Positions 1-8,275 of a stretch of 37,690 bases of DNA are shown piece after piece. Under the pieces are notes generated by a model. It was not told the DNA's origin. It saw nothing but the letters and a program-made list of their open reading frames with translations, and did no database searches. Position 1 is the first letter of the stretch, and each line of letters opens with the position of its first letter. The stretch comes from Spirochaetota bacterium (GTDB lineage: Bacteria > Spirochaetota > UBA4802 > UBA5550), in NCBI GenBank assembly GCA_003246895.1, contig QKCL01000086.1, positions 1-37,690 on the forward strand, given 5' to 3'. Position numbers and translations under genes: made by a program.

Positions 1-403
1 CTTCGGGGTTCTTCTTGGAGATTATGGGAGGATCAATATCGTCCGGGAGCATGCCCTGAATTCTTGAAAGCTTTGACTGTATCTCCTGCACTGCCACGTC
101 AACATCCCTGTCAAGTGAAAGCTCAACTGTTATGCTTGCCGCACCCTGCCTTGCCGATGAACTTATCTGTGTTACACCCTCAACGCTGATTACTGCCTCT
201 TCAACAAGGTCAATTACATCTGTTTCTACAATTTCCGGGGAAGCCCCTTCATAGGAGATGTCGATTGTTACAAGGGGCAGGTCAACGTCGGGCATCTGCG
301 ATACCCCCAGTCTGCTGTATGAAATCCATCCGAAGAGAATCAGGCCCAGCATGAGCATCCATGCAAAGACAGGGTTCTTTATTGAAATATCCGACAGTGT
401 CAT
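1..403 (-). CDS. RND-family efflux pump inner-membrane subunit (N-terminal part, cut by window edge)
   Basis: The first 134 codons of an AcrB/MdtB-type RND transporter are visible and the gene runs off the left edge. The N-terminus reads MTLSDISIKNPVFAWMLMLG, the usual short cytoplasmic start and first membrane helix. It is followed by the porter-domain opening with the family phrase SRLGVSQMPDVDLP and then a region of the type VEGVTQISSSARQG. By family knowledge this is a proton-driven exporter working with a periplasmic adaptor and TolC. The ATG at 403 is preceded by GAGG. The gene starts 27 bases after the TolC-type gene on the same strand, so the two are probably cotranscribed. No adaptor gene lies inside the window. 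Substrate cannot be told from this part. Confidence 0.9.
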   Translation of the reverse strand, partial: MTLSDISIKNPVFAWMLMLGLILFGWISYSRLGVSQMPDVDLPLVTIDISYEGASPEIVETDVIDLVEEAVISVEGVTQISSSARQGAASITVELSLDRDVDVAVQEIQSKLSRIQGMLPDDIDPPIISKKNPE

Positions 404-430
404 AGGGGCCTCGTTTTATTGATGAATGTT

Positions 431-1774
431 TTAATTGCTCTTCAGTGCAGAGGATTTTTTGCCCAGAAATTCATTTGTTGCGACTCCGAGCCGTATACGG
501 TCAACGGTGAGCTGGAGCCGTCTTTTTTCATAGGCGTCTCTGGCCTGGCCCAGTTCTGTAAGTGAGTCAAATACATCAAGAATCGTTGTAAGATTGAGTC
601 TGTACTCACTCAGTACCGAATAATAGTTCCTTTCCGCCCTCTGCGCAGCCTCTCTGTATGCCTCTGTTTCAAGGGTTGAGCTTTTCCAGCTCCTGAAGGA
701 ATCCTTTATCTCCTCTTCGGCACTGGTCTTTATCTTTTCAAGTCCAAGCCTCGACTCCCTGAGTTTTGATTCGCATTCCCTGACCCTGGCGCTTGTTATG
801 CCTCCGCTGAAAATGGGGAGTTCAGCACCCAGAGTGGCGGAGTAGTCCCCGGAACCTCCGCCCTTTCTGTAGAGATAGTATGAACCCTCCAGGTATGCAG
901 AAGGGAAGTGTCCCCCCCTTGCAGCGAGAAGGCTCTTCTCTGCCATGAGTACCTCCTGCATGGAAGCCTTTACATCTGCTCTTTGTGTAAGGGAGGAGAG
1001 GAGCGGTTCTATTGTGTCTCCGGGATCCGGAAGCTTCACCTCTTCCAGAAGAGCGGCATTCTCGCCGATACCGGTCAGGGTTGCGAGGGACAGTCTGGTC
1101 CTGTTCAGTTCGTTCTCCATGGAGAGAATTTCAGCCTTGAGATTCTGTATCTGCGCCTCTGTTCTCAGAACTTCGCTTCTTCGGCTTTTGCCGAGATAAA
1201 CTCTTCGTCTGAGTTCTCCGACGATTCCATTGTAAAGTTTGAGAATGTCTTTTCTGTTTGATATGGATTTTTCAAGGAGGATGACGTTATAGAAAAAGGT
1301 GGATGTTTTTAAAAGAAGGTCCCCTGAAAAATTCAGAATGGAGTATTTTCTCATCTCTGTTTCATATGCTGCAGATTTGTATGCGGCATATTCCGAGAAA
1401 CCGGTAAAGATGTTCTGTCTCGCATAAAGGGCCAGCCCTGTTTTCTGGGACCCTGAAACATCATCGGGGAGAATTTTCTGCGCCTTCAGTGAAAGCTTTG
1501 GAAGAAATGCTCCGAAGGCCTGATTCTTCCTTTCCTTTGATTGTATTGCCCTCTCTCCTTCCATTGACATATCCTGATTTTTCTTCAGCGCAATTATGAA
1601 TACATCATAGAGGGAGTATTCTTTTTTTGCAAGGGATCTTGAGATATCTGATCCGGTAACACCATTCAGGCCCAGTACCATGTCTGATGTCTGAATGTCC
1701 TTTGCGGCTGAAGATATGATGGGGAGTAATAAGAACAGCAAGATGATAACGGATATTCTGTATAACATTTTCAT
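431..1774 (-). CDS. TolC-family outer membrane efflux protein
   Basis: This 447-residue protein starts with a Sec signal peptide (MKMLYRISVIILLFLLLPII, then SSAA). Two long alpha-helical repeats follow, typical of the outer membrane efflux protein family. They are rich in Leu, Ala, Glu and Arg with phrases such as NRTRLSLATLTG and a second-half RAERNYYSVLSEYRLNLTTILDVFDSL, the family's conserved hairpin end. It should form the trimeric outer-membrane and periplasmic duct for the RND pump encoded immediately downstream. A sigma70-like promoter lies about 25 to 50 bases upstream. Length is normal for the family. Function as an efflux duct is secure; the cargo is unknown. Confidence 0.92.
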   Translation of the reverse strand: MKMLYRISVIILLFLLLPIISSAAKDIQTSDMVLGLNGVTGSDISRSLAKKEYSLYDVFIIALKKNQDMSMEGERAIQSKERKNQAFGAFLPKLSLKAQKILPDDVSGSQKTGLALYARQNIFTGFSEYAAYKSAAYETEMRKYSILNFSGDLLLKTSTFFYNVILLEKSISNRKDILKLYNGIVGELRRRVYLGKSRRSEVLRTEAQIQNLKAEILSMENELNRTRLSLATLTGIGENAALLEEVKLPDPGDTIEPLLSSLTQRADVKASMQEVLMAEKSLLAARGGHFPSAYLEGSYYLYRKGGGSGDYSATLGAELPIFSGGITSARVRECESKLRESRLGLEKIKTSAEEEIKDSFRSWKSSTLETEAYREAAQRAERNYYSVLSEYRLNLTTILDVFDSLTELGQARDAYEKRRLQLTVDRIRLGVATNEFLGKKSSALKSN

Positions 1775-2138
1775 TTCTGCTTTATTAAAATATGTATATA
1801 TATAATTTTATTGTTGCAAACTGACAAGATCATAAAGATGCCTGCAAATTATTCAATACTTATTTTGATCATGAAAATTATTTAATTAAACAGAGTGGAA
1901 GGGGTTAGTCCATAAATGAATCTGTTAAAAAAAAGAATATTCGGAGTAAAAAAAATCCAATAAAGTGCTTGAAAAATGGTCAAAATTCTGTATGTGTGTA
2001 CTGAACGTCATATATACCCGGAATTTTAATTACACACATCCTGACCGGTTAATTTTCAATTATTGCGGAGCCGGATTTTACAGTTTTTTTTGCGGATTCA
2101 TGGAGGATTTCGGCAGAATATCATTTCAGGGGGCGAAA
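1775..2138. other. Intergenic region between divergent genes
   Basis: A+T-rich spacer of 364 bases between the divergent TolC gene and the GLUG lipoprotein gene. The left end carries the TolC promoter. An open frame running in from 1965 ahead of the lipoprotein start has no lipoprotein-like or other recognisable features, and I regard it as untranslated leader. I see nothing else in it. Confidence 0.5.
1799..1827 (-). promoter_or_regulatory. Predicted sigma70-type promoter of the TolC/RND operon
   Basis: Read on the minus strand, TTGTCA is followed after exactly 17 bases by TATATA, a good match to the -35/-10 consensus. The -10 lies about 25 bases upstream of the TolC start codon at 1774. 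This is by eye only; the surrounding A+T richness raises the chance of a fortuitous match. Confidence 0.5.
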
Positions 2139-5087
2139 GTGAAATTCATATATTTAAAATTACGCATGATCCTAAACCGGTCGTGTTTTTCTGCACTGAT
2201 GCTCTTGGCCCTGACTGGGTGCGGGGGCAGTGTGGTCGGCCCTGTCCAGAACTACAGTGAAAATCAGTCCCCCGAAATTACCGAATTTAAAAGTGATCTT
2301 GTTGTAACAACTGATCTTCTTCCCGGTACCGTTGTGACTCTTACTGTTGAAACTACAGATCCTGAAAATGACAGTCTGAAATATGAATTTTCCTCAGATG
2401 ACGGCAGTTTCGGCTCTGTTTCAACTGAACCGGGAAAGGCCACCGTTGAATTTATAATAGGGGCAGGCATAATTTCGGGGCAGACTCTTACTGTTACTGT
2501 CAGTGTAAGTGACGGACATCTTAATACAGTAAAAAAAACATTGACTGTGGGCACGGCTAAAGACGGGCCCATGGTCAGTCTGGAAGAAGACCTTCCGCCT
2601 TTCATCAGAATCACGGGACAGGAAAACTTTTCTTTCACGGCAAGTGAGACAGGGCTCTATCAGGTGCAGGTCCTTCCGCCGGGGTACTCGGATTCTTCAA
2701 TAGTATGGGATGACGCTCTGCCGCAAAGGGTTTACTATATTGGAGAAACAGTTACACTTTCTGTGGACGGCTCAACAGTGGGAGGTTCTACAGCCAGTGT
2801 TCAGATGACCGGAAGTGACGGCAGCAACAAAATAGCGGTAGTTCTGAAGAACGGATCCGGAGATGAGGCAGTGACCAGTTTTATCCTCCGGGAGGACAGC
2901 ACACCTCCTGTTCTTGATGCAATTACCCCTTCCGGTTTGGATGGAGGAACCTATAATTCTCTCGGTTCCTTTACTGTTGAATTCACAGCACGTGATTATT
3001 CCGATGACGGGACTTCAGGCTGCGGCATGGTACGTGTCAGTTATACTACAGACGGAACAGATCCGGATTTCAGCGGCAACGGCACGGTTATCACAATGAC
3101 AGATGCAGGAGGCGGACTCTATTCAGCAGCTTCTGTCATAGGGAGTACAGTAACTGGGGACTATCAGGTAAGATACAGATTTGCCGACAGCTACAGCAAT
3201 ACAGGCTCTGTATTGACAGGGAGCTACAGAATAGTAACGGAAACTGATCCTCCTTCAGATGTTTCACTGACCTTTTCCGGTGTTACCGATAACACTGTGG
3301 ATGTTAACTGGACCAATCCTCCTGAAGGCGATTTTGACCATATAACTCTTTCATGGTCAGGGGGAGGAGAATCGGGAACCACAGATATATCCGGTACACC
3401 CGGTTCTGCCGGGACTTATCATGTTTCCGGACTTAAAGACGGTGTAACCTATGTCTTTACAGCGGTAAGCTACGACAGCATTGGAAATCACACTGCAGGA
3501 TCGACCGGTTCCGTTCAAATGGCTATAACTGCTCCTGGGAAGGTGGGCATTGCTATAACAGCGATCTCCTCAACGTCGGTGAACGTGACATATACCAAGC
3601 CTTCAGATGATGACTTCAGTTATATGGTTGTCGATGTAGACGGGGTACAGACTATCTACACAGGCACAATGTCGGTAACATATTCCGAATTAACAGCTGA
3701 AACTTCACATATCATAAAAGCCACTGCCTATGACACATCGAATAATTCTTCGGGTTTGGAAACAGTAGCATTCGTTACTCCTCCAAGCGGTTCCTCTTAT
3801 TCTTCAACGCAGATTCATCTGATTAGAAACAGTTCTGATTTAAGTGGTGTTTCCGGCAATACATCAATTTATGGTGATTACTTCATGGTTCTCAATGACA
3901 TTAACATGTCTGATGTCCCAAATCATACTCCCATAGGAACATATTCTTCAAGCCCATTTACCGGTTATTTTAACGGCGGCGGGCACACCATCAGCAACTT
4001 AAAGATAAGTTCAACATCCAGAATCGGATTGTTCGGTTATGTGAGTGGAGCTGTTATCAGGGATATTAATTTTCTTGATTGTAATATATCCGGAACTTTT
4101 GTTATAGGTTGTGTTGCAGGTGATATAAGAAATTCGTCAGTAGCCGGGTGTAATGTGACATTGACCGGTACTTCCGCCATAACCGGGTCAAGCACTGATG
4201 TGGGCGGCATTGCAGGGTATACATATGGAACGGACATCGAGCATTGTTCGGTAGTGATTTCAGGTACCGGAAGTATCTCATCATCGGGTGAAAATGCAGG
4301 CGGTATTGTTGGTTGTTCTTATACCGGTTCTCATATATCATACTGTTATTTTTCCGGGAAGGTTTCGGCTGATAAAAGTGCCGGAGGCATAGCGGGCTCA
4401 TCATCTGTAACATCAATAGATCACTTGATTGTTGATAATGCTGTGATCAGCGGAAATACTGAAGTGGGGGGTATAGTTGGTTATTCCTACAATGACACAC
4501 TGGAGATTTGCAAGTTTTCCGGAACAGTAAACGGTGGAGAGTATGTTGGCGGGATAATAGGATATTGTTACTCATTATCAACGGTATCTCAGTGTGCTTT
4601 TGAGGGGAAAATTACAGTGCCCACTGCTACTTACAGCTATGGAGCTGTGGGCGGTATCGTCGGATATGGACGGGGTCTGAGTATCTCTAATTGTTACAGT
4701 GCAAACAGTGTTGCAAGTATCGTTTATAATACACCTTCAGATTCATTGAATACCGGAGGAATCATAGGTGATATGGGCGGTGCTTGGTCCCTGAGTAATT
4801 TATATGTTTATGGAGCCATTCTTGCGTCAGGTTCTAATCACGGAACCATAGTCGGGACATATGGTGGTACCATAAGTGTTAACAATGTGCTTTATCTTGG
4901 TCAGATTACATCCTACGGAACGGGATGGAATACCTATTTTGGTACTTCCAGAACTGAAGAAGAACTTAAATCCTCAACTACTGTGGAGATTCTTGGTACT
5001 GGTTTATGGGCAAGGAGTGACTTGATTAATGATGGATTGCCCTATCTTGTGAATGTTAAAGCACTTGAGGATTCATTGACTCCATAG
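2139..5087 (+). CDS. Large surface/periplasmic lipoprotein with Ig-like, fibronectin III and GLUG repeats
   Basis: I place the start at GTG 2139 because a strong Shine-Dalgarno (AGGGGG) sits 5 bases upstream. From there the product opens with a lipoprotein signal peptide: basic KFIYLKLRMILNR, hydrophobic CFSALMLLA, lipobox LTGC. The open frame extends to 1965, but that would bury the signal. The mature part (about 950 residues) has an Ig/cadherin-like region (SPEITEFKSD onward), a segment resembling chitobiase C-terminal domains (YTTDGTDPDFSG), and two fibronectin type III-like domains (DVNWTNPPEGDFDHI and VTYTKPSDDDFSYM). The C-terminal third holds at least six GLUG-type repeats (GGIVGYSYN, GGIIGYCYS, GGIVGYGRG), expected to fold as a beta-helix. 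GLUG proteins are usually exported and often involved in surface binding. No catalytic motif was seen. The gene stands alone. Confidence 0.8.
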   Translation: MKFIYLKLRMILNRSCFSALMLLALTGCGGSVVGPVQNYSENQSPEITEFKSDLVVTTDLLPGTVVTLTVETTDPENDSLKYEFSSDDGSFGSVSTEPGKATVEFIIGAGIISGQTLTVTVSVSDGHLNTVKKTLTVGTAKDGPMVSLEEDLPPFIRITGQENFSFTASETGLYQVQVLPPGYSDSSIVWDDALPQRVYYIGETVTLSVDGSTVGGSTASVQMTGSDGSNKIAVVLKNGSGDEAVTSFILREDSTPPVLDAITPSGLDGGTYNSLGSFTVEFTARDYSDDGTSGCGMVRVSYTTDGTDPDFSGNGTVITMTDAGGGLYSAASVIGSTVTGDYQVRYRFADSYSNTGSVLTGSYRIVTETDPPSDVSLTFSGVTDNTVDVNWTNPPEGDFDHITLSWSGGGESGTTDISGTPGSAGTYHVSGLKDGVTYVFTAVSYDSIGNHTAGSTGSVQMAITAPGKVGIAITAISSTSVNVTYTKPSDDDFSYMVVDVDGVQTIYTGTMSVTYSELTAETSHIIKATAYDTSNNSSGLETVAFVTPPSGSSYSSTQIHLIRNSSDLSGVSGNTSIYGDYFMVLNDINMSDVPNHTPIGTYSSSPFTGYFNGGGHTISNLKISSTSRIGLFGYVSGAVIRDINFLDCNISGTFVIGCVAGDIRNSSVAGCNVTLTGTSAITGSSTDVGGIAGYTYGTDIEHCSVVISGTGSISSSGENAGGIVGCSYTGSHISYCYFSGKVSADKSAGGIAGSSSVTSIDHLIVDNAVISGNTEVGGIVGYSYNDTLEICKFSGTVNGGEYVGGIIGYCYSLSTVSQCAFEGKITVPTATYSYGAVGGIVGYGRGLSISNCYSANSVASIVYNTPSDSLNTGGIIGDMGGAWSLSNLYVYGAILASGSNHGTIVGTYGGTISVNNVLYLGQITSYGTGWNTYFGTSRTEEELKSSTTVEILGTGLWARSDLINDGLPYLVNVKALEDSLTP

Positions 5088-5482
5088 CTGATAACAAAAA
5101 TATTAATGGGTTATTGGTGTATAATTATAGCATTTATCATACATTGTAATTCTTTTATTGCTCAACTGTTCTGTTCAGATCATTGCGTTAATGGCCAACC
5201 TGAACTTTAATCAATAACGGCTACCCATACATTTCCGGTTTTGTACCGTGACGGGAATGATGAAAGTGAACGTTGACAGATTCCAAGTTGGCAGTTAAAA
5301 TGTGCCTATCTGCCTGACTGTTATTCCGGCCTGCTGTGGAGATGGCATTCTTTATGCTTCAGTGATAATGTCAAAAATAAGAAAAACCCTTATGTCTCTT
5401 AACAGGTTTTTGTTTGACGCAATGCTCTAAATGTGTAAGTCTGCTTGCATATAAGCACTAATTGCACAGGAGTGTCATTTTC
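5088..5482. other. Intergenic region with a weak terminator-like hairpin
   Basis: No gene is apparent in these 395 bases. A 7-base inverted repeat near 5383-5409 (AAAAACC then GGTTTTT) could act as a weak terminator for the lipoprotein gene. A 6-base GTTCAG/CTGAAC pair near 5173-5205 is the only other structure I see. Confidence 0.35.
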
Positions 5483-5824
5483 ATGATAAGACATCTTGAC
5501 CTCATAAGGGACCTTCTTCTGATTATAGAGACTGAAGATGAATTTGAATTGTGGGAGCTTGTTAACCTTGGGGAGTATACCTTTGAAGAGATAACTCATC
5601 ATCTTGGAATGATATGCAGTGAAGGGTATGCAGTAAGGGCCTCCCTAGAGGGTAATGCAAACTACAGGCTCACTTCATCAGGGAAGAAATTCCTTGAGAG
5701 TGCCCGTGACTTTACTGTCTGGATTTCCGCCAAGAAGTTTGTTCTTGAAAATTATGTATCGGCATCTCTTGATGTTGTTAAAACTGTTCTGCAGCATAAG
5801 CAGAACGACAGGCTCAGGTGTTAA
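5483..5824 (+). CDS. DUF2513-like small protein
   Basis: This 113-residue cytoplasmic protein resembles DUF2513 proteins. The N-terminus (IRHLDLIRDLLLIIE), the middle EEITHHLGMICSEGY and the end LTSSGKKFLESARD match the family's compact layout, which looks like a winged-helix fold (my inference). Its molecular role is not established. I choose ATG 5483, which has AGGAG at 5468-5472; an in-frame TTG at 5462 would put the ribosome site inside the gene. Its stop codon overlaps the stop of the convergent GGDEF gene by two bases. Many DUF2513 genes sit in accessory regions, which fits the variable character of the next few kilobases. Confidence 0.75.
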   Translation: MIRHLDLIRDLLLIIETEDEFELWELVNLGEYTFEEITHHLGMICSEGYAVRASLEGNANYRLTSSGKKFLESARDFTVWISAKKFVLENYVSASLDVVKTVLQHKQNDRLRC

Positions 5825-6993
5825 ACTGTTTCAGCAGAGTCAGGTGTTCCGGCACTTTTGATAGATGAATCGTCAGTATTGATACAGTACCTGTTTCTTC
5901 CCTCCTTTTTAGCCTTGTATAACGCTTCATCTGCAATCTTGATAAGGGTATCAAGAATTTCAGGTTTTTCCTGATCTGTTACGGCAATACCGATAGATGT
6001 GGTCACATGGCCATAGGGGCTTTTTTTATGGGGAATGCTGAGTTTGTCCAGTGTTTCTATAATTCCTCCTGCAAATTTCCGTGCTGTCTCTGTATTGGTA
6101 GGAGAAAGAAGCATCAAGAACTCCTCTCCTCCATAGCGGAATACATAGTCTGTTTTGCGCCGGATATGTGAAAGGAGAACTTCCGAAAATGCGATCAATA
6201 CTTCATCCCCCTTTACATGGCCGTAGGTATCATTGTAATCCTTAAAATAATCCAGGTCTATCATTAAAAGTGCAATGGTCTGCCCTGTACGGCGGACATG
6301 TCCAATTACCTTTTTCAGGATCTGGTCCATATAATGGCGGTTATATAAACCTGTGAGTCCGTCACTGATTGCCTGTTCATTTAAATCTATCATGGCCGAT
6401 TCAAGGCGTTTCTGCAGCTTGAGACGGCTCCATTCATAGAGGTATGTCAAAAAGCATACAAAAAGATAACTGAGGAAAAAGCGTAAAATAAACTGTGATG
6501 AATATGGTTCATAATAGGGAACAGTGATAAAAGAATTAACGCTATGTATGAGGACTGGACAGAGAATCAGGATAACAGACAGAATGGTTCCCCATTTTCT
6601 TCCAAGTAGGAAAAGTGTAATAAGGGGAAATGCATAAAACCATACAAAGGCCTGCTGTCTTGCGGCACCTGTAATAAAGAGTCCTGTGAAAAACAGAAAG
6701 ACAATAAAGGTAATGAGAAAGGCTCCTTTAATATACTGTCCCGTAAAACGGATATACAGATACAGGGCAATAAGAGTCAGGGCGACTGAAAAATCGATAA
6801 TGACAAGTGTAATAAAATTCTCAAGGAAGCATATGAAAGCAAAAGTGATGATGAAGAGAATGCCCATCAGTAAAACTGAGTTTATCATTATGAGTTTTCT
6901 TCTGGAGTCGAAGTCATAATCCTGCTGTTTTTTCCCAATAAGGAAAAAAAATATTATTCTATGAACTTTTTCTGTAATGAATTTTACCTTCAT
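5821..6993 (-). CDS. Membrane-anchored diguanylate cyclase (GGDEF protein)
   Basis: A 390-residue protein with about six hydrophobic membrane segments in residues 35-195 and a C-terminal GGDEF domain (about 205-375). The domain begins with the family phrase DGLTGLYNRHYMD and contains MIDLDYFKDYNDTYGH for metal and GTP binding. The active site is GGEEF, the active form of the signature. An inhibitory I-site RKTD lies five residues before it, so product inhibition by c-di-GMP is likely. It should make c-di-GMP from two GTP at the inner membrane. The membrane part is of no sensor family I recognise. The gene is monocistronic and convergent with the DUF2513-like gene. Confidence 0.93.
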   Translation of the reverse strand: MKVKFITEKVHRIIFFFLIGKKQQDYDFDSRRKLIMINSVLLMGILFIITFAFICFLENFITLVIIDFSVALTLIALYLYIRFTGQYIKGAFLITFIVFLFFTGLFITGAARQQAFVWFYAFPLITLFLLGRKWGTILSVILILCPVLIHSVNSFITVPYYEPYSSQFILRFFLSYLFVCFLTYLYEWSRLKLQKRLESAMIDLNEQAISDGLTGLYNRHYMDQILKKVIGHVRRTGQTIALLMIDLDYFKDYNDTYGHVKGDEVLIAFSEVLLSHIRRKTDYVFRYGGEEFLMLLSPTNTETARKFAGGIIETLDKLSIPHKKSPYGHVTTSIGIAVTDQEKPEILDTLIKIADEALYKAKKEGRNRYCINTDDSSIKSAGTPDSAETV

Positions 6994-7092
6994 GTCACTA
7001 TATCCTCCCTGACAAAACAGGGCACATGAAACTTATAGTTTTCTTCTGTATATTTAATGTACAACTAAATGGGGAAGAAAGGAAAAAATTGT

Positions 7093-7380
7093 TTATTTTT
7101 CCGGGTTAAGGGGATCAGGTTCTCTCCCGAACCATACAACGGCATAGCTGCCGTAAATTCCCACTCCAATGGATCTCCATGCGGATCTGCTCCATGGGCC
7201 CCTGTCTGACCAGCTGTGCATGTTTCCAGGGCCGCAGTGGGGCCTGTTTATTTCAAGGTCACGGGCGTGAAGCTGTGCAACAAATGTCAAACTTGGTGAA
7301 AAAGGAATTGCAGGGAGACCGAGTGATTTACGGTAATCCATGATGAGGTTATAGAGTTTCTGTTCCTCTTCTGATAGTCG
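7093..7380 (-). pseudogene. Decayed CAP/SCP-domain protein gene (internal deletion, no start or signal)
   Basis: On the minus strand the frame from about 7380 reads LSEEEQKLYNLIMDYRKSLG and continues with SLTFVAQLHARDLE, NMHSWSDRGPWS, then GIYGSYAVVWFGREPDP. These are the start, first helix, HSW motif and last strand of a family of bacterial CAP-domain proteins. In that family roughly 60-80 residues normally separate the WSDKG and GIGIYG motifs; here they are joined by about 9 residues. The joint lies in an imperfect direct repeat (CATGGAGCAGATCC / CATGGAGATCC). A stop codon immediately precedes the homologous region, so the usual signal peptide is gone too. The only ATG (7341) begins inside the domain. 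I infer a pseudogene; a short expressed product of 82 residues cannot be excluded. Confidence 0.7.
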
Positions 7381-7507
7381 TTAATATGTTCTGTTATTGA
7401 GGGGATATTCTGTGATATGCTTTGAAATATGGCGAGATGTTTTTATAAAAGATGAGAGTTCTGAGCCGGTTTCGGCGGAGGGAGAGTTAATGTTTTTTAT
7501 CCCAGAT

Positions 7508-8074
7508 CTATCCTGACCACTGGCCGTTTGGGTAAAATAAAATTCCCTTCAGGCCGCGTTTCTCAACTTCGTTTTTTATCCGTTCATGGACCACTATGGC
7601 GGTGATATTCTCTGCCAGACGAAATAGCAGACGGCCGATGCATTTGTTTTCATCAATGACAAGCCTGTCAAAATCAGCATCTATCATTGTATTTTCTGAC
7701 GTACCCATAAACTCAGACTTTTTTATGTCAGCAGCGGATATGGTTTCTGTAATATTAAAGGACCTATAGTCAGTATATTCAATGTTATTTTCAAGATCGA
7801 GTATGACAGCATCATAGATCTGAATGTTATTCACGCCGCAATCAGCGAGTACATCTAACAGAGATTTATGCATTACCGGGATGGGAGCCGAGTCGTAGAG
7901 AAGTTTCAGGTTTCCCGGATGTTTGGAGTCTAAATCGTAATATATCGGCTCAGGGACTTCAAAGGTTATTGGCTCTCCGTCGATCCATAGGTCATTTTCA
8001 AGATGATTCCGATGTGTTGTGGCAATGCGGGCCGCGGGATAGACACCTTCTCCAACCATTACATAATAGGACAT
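7508..8074 (-). CDS. Imm11/DUF1629-family protein (orphan immunity-like)
   Basis: This 188-residue protein has no signal peptide. Its middle and C-terminal parts resemble the Imm11 (DUF1629) family: IPVMHKSLLDVLADCGVNNI with QIYDAVI, a central YRSFNITETISAADIKKSE, then FDRLVIDENKCIGRLLFRLAENI with a final VHERIKNEVEKRGLKG. Family members are annotated as immunity proteins of polymorphic toxin systems, but many occur without a toxin and their biochemistry is little known. No toxin gene adjoins it here. A palindrome lies just upstream in the divergent intergenic space and may control it. The family call is firm; the immunity role is only family-level inference. Confidence 0.8.
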   Translation of the reverse strand: MSYYVMVGEGVYPAARIATTHRNHLENDLWIDGEPITFEVPEPIYYDLDSKHPGNLKLLYDSAPIPVMHKSLLDVLADCGVNNIQIYDAVILDLENNIEYTDYRSFNITETISAADIKKSEFMGTSENTMIDADFDRLVIDENKCIGRLLFRLAENITAIVVHERIKNEVEKRGLKGILFYPNGQWSG

Positions 8075-8108
8075 GTCAATTTTCCTGTTTTTGTCTTTAT
8101 GAGAGCCA

Positions 8109-8155
8109 TGACTGTTTATAATTAAATTGATTATTAAATCAACTATAAACAGTCA
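8109..8155. repeat. Nested inverted repeat in the divergent promoter region
   Basis: Perfect 12-base arms TGACTGTTTATA (8109-8120) and TATAAACAGTCA (8144-8155) enclose a second perfect pair TTGATT (8127-8132) and AATCAA (8137-8142). It lies 35 bases upstream of the Imm11-like start (8074) and about 120 upstream of the cyclase gene. There is no T-run, so an operator or a cruciform is more likely than a terminator. Function is inferred. Confidence 0.6.
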
Positions 8156-8275
8156 GATCCCGCAAAAATATAAATAGAAATTTTGTTTACAAGTTATGTC
8201 CCGGCCGATATTAAAGTGCCTGTTGTAAAATAAACTGTATTAAGTTCAGGAGATTACCTGTACAGCAAGAGGTAC

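Noticed and set aside
1965-2138. N-terminal extension of the GLUG lipoprotein
   Set aside because: It would place 58 residues ahead of the lipoprotein signal, and the strong ribosome site points to GTG 2139.
4200-4900. Tandem DNA repeat in the GLUG region
   Set aside because: The periodicity is at protein level (GLUG units); the DNA copies are too diverged to count as a nucleotide repeat.
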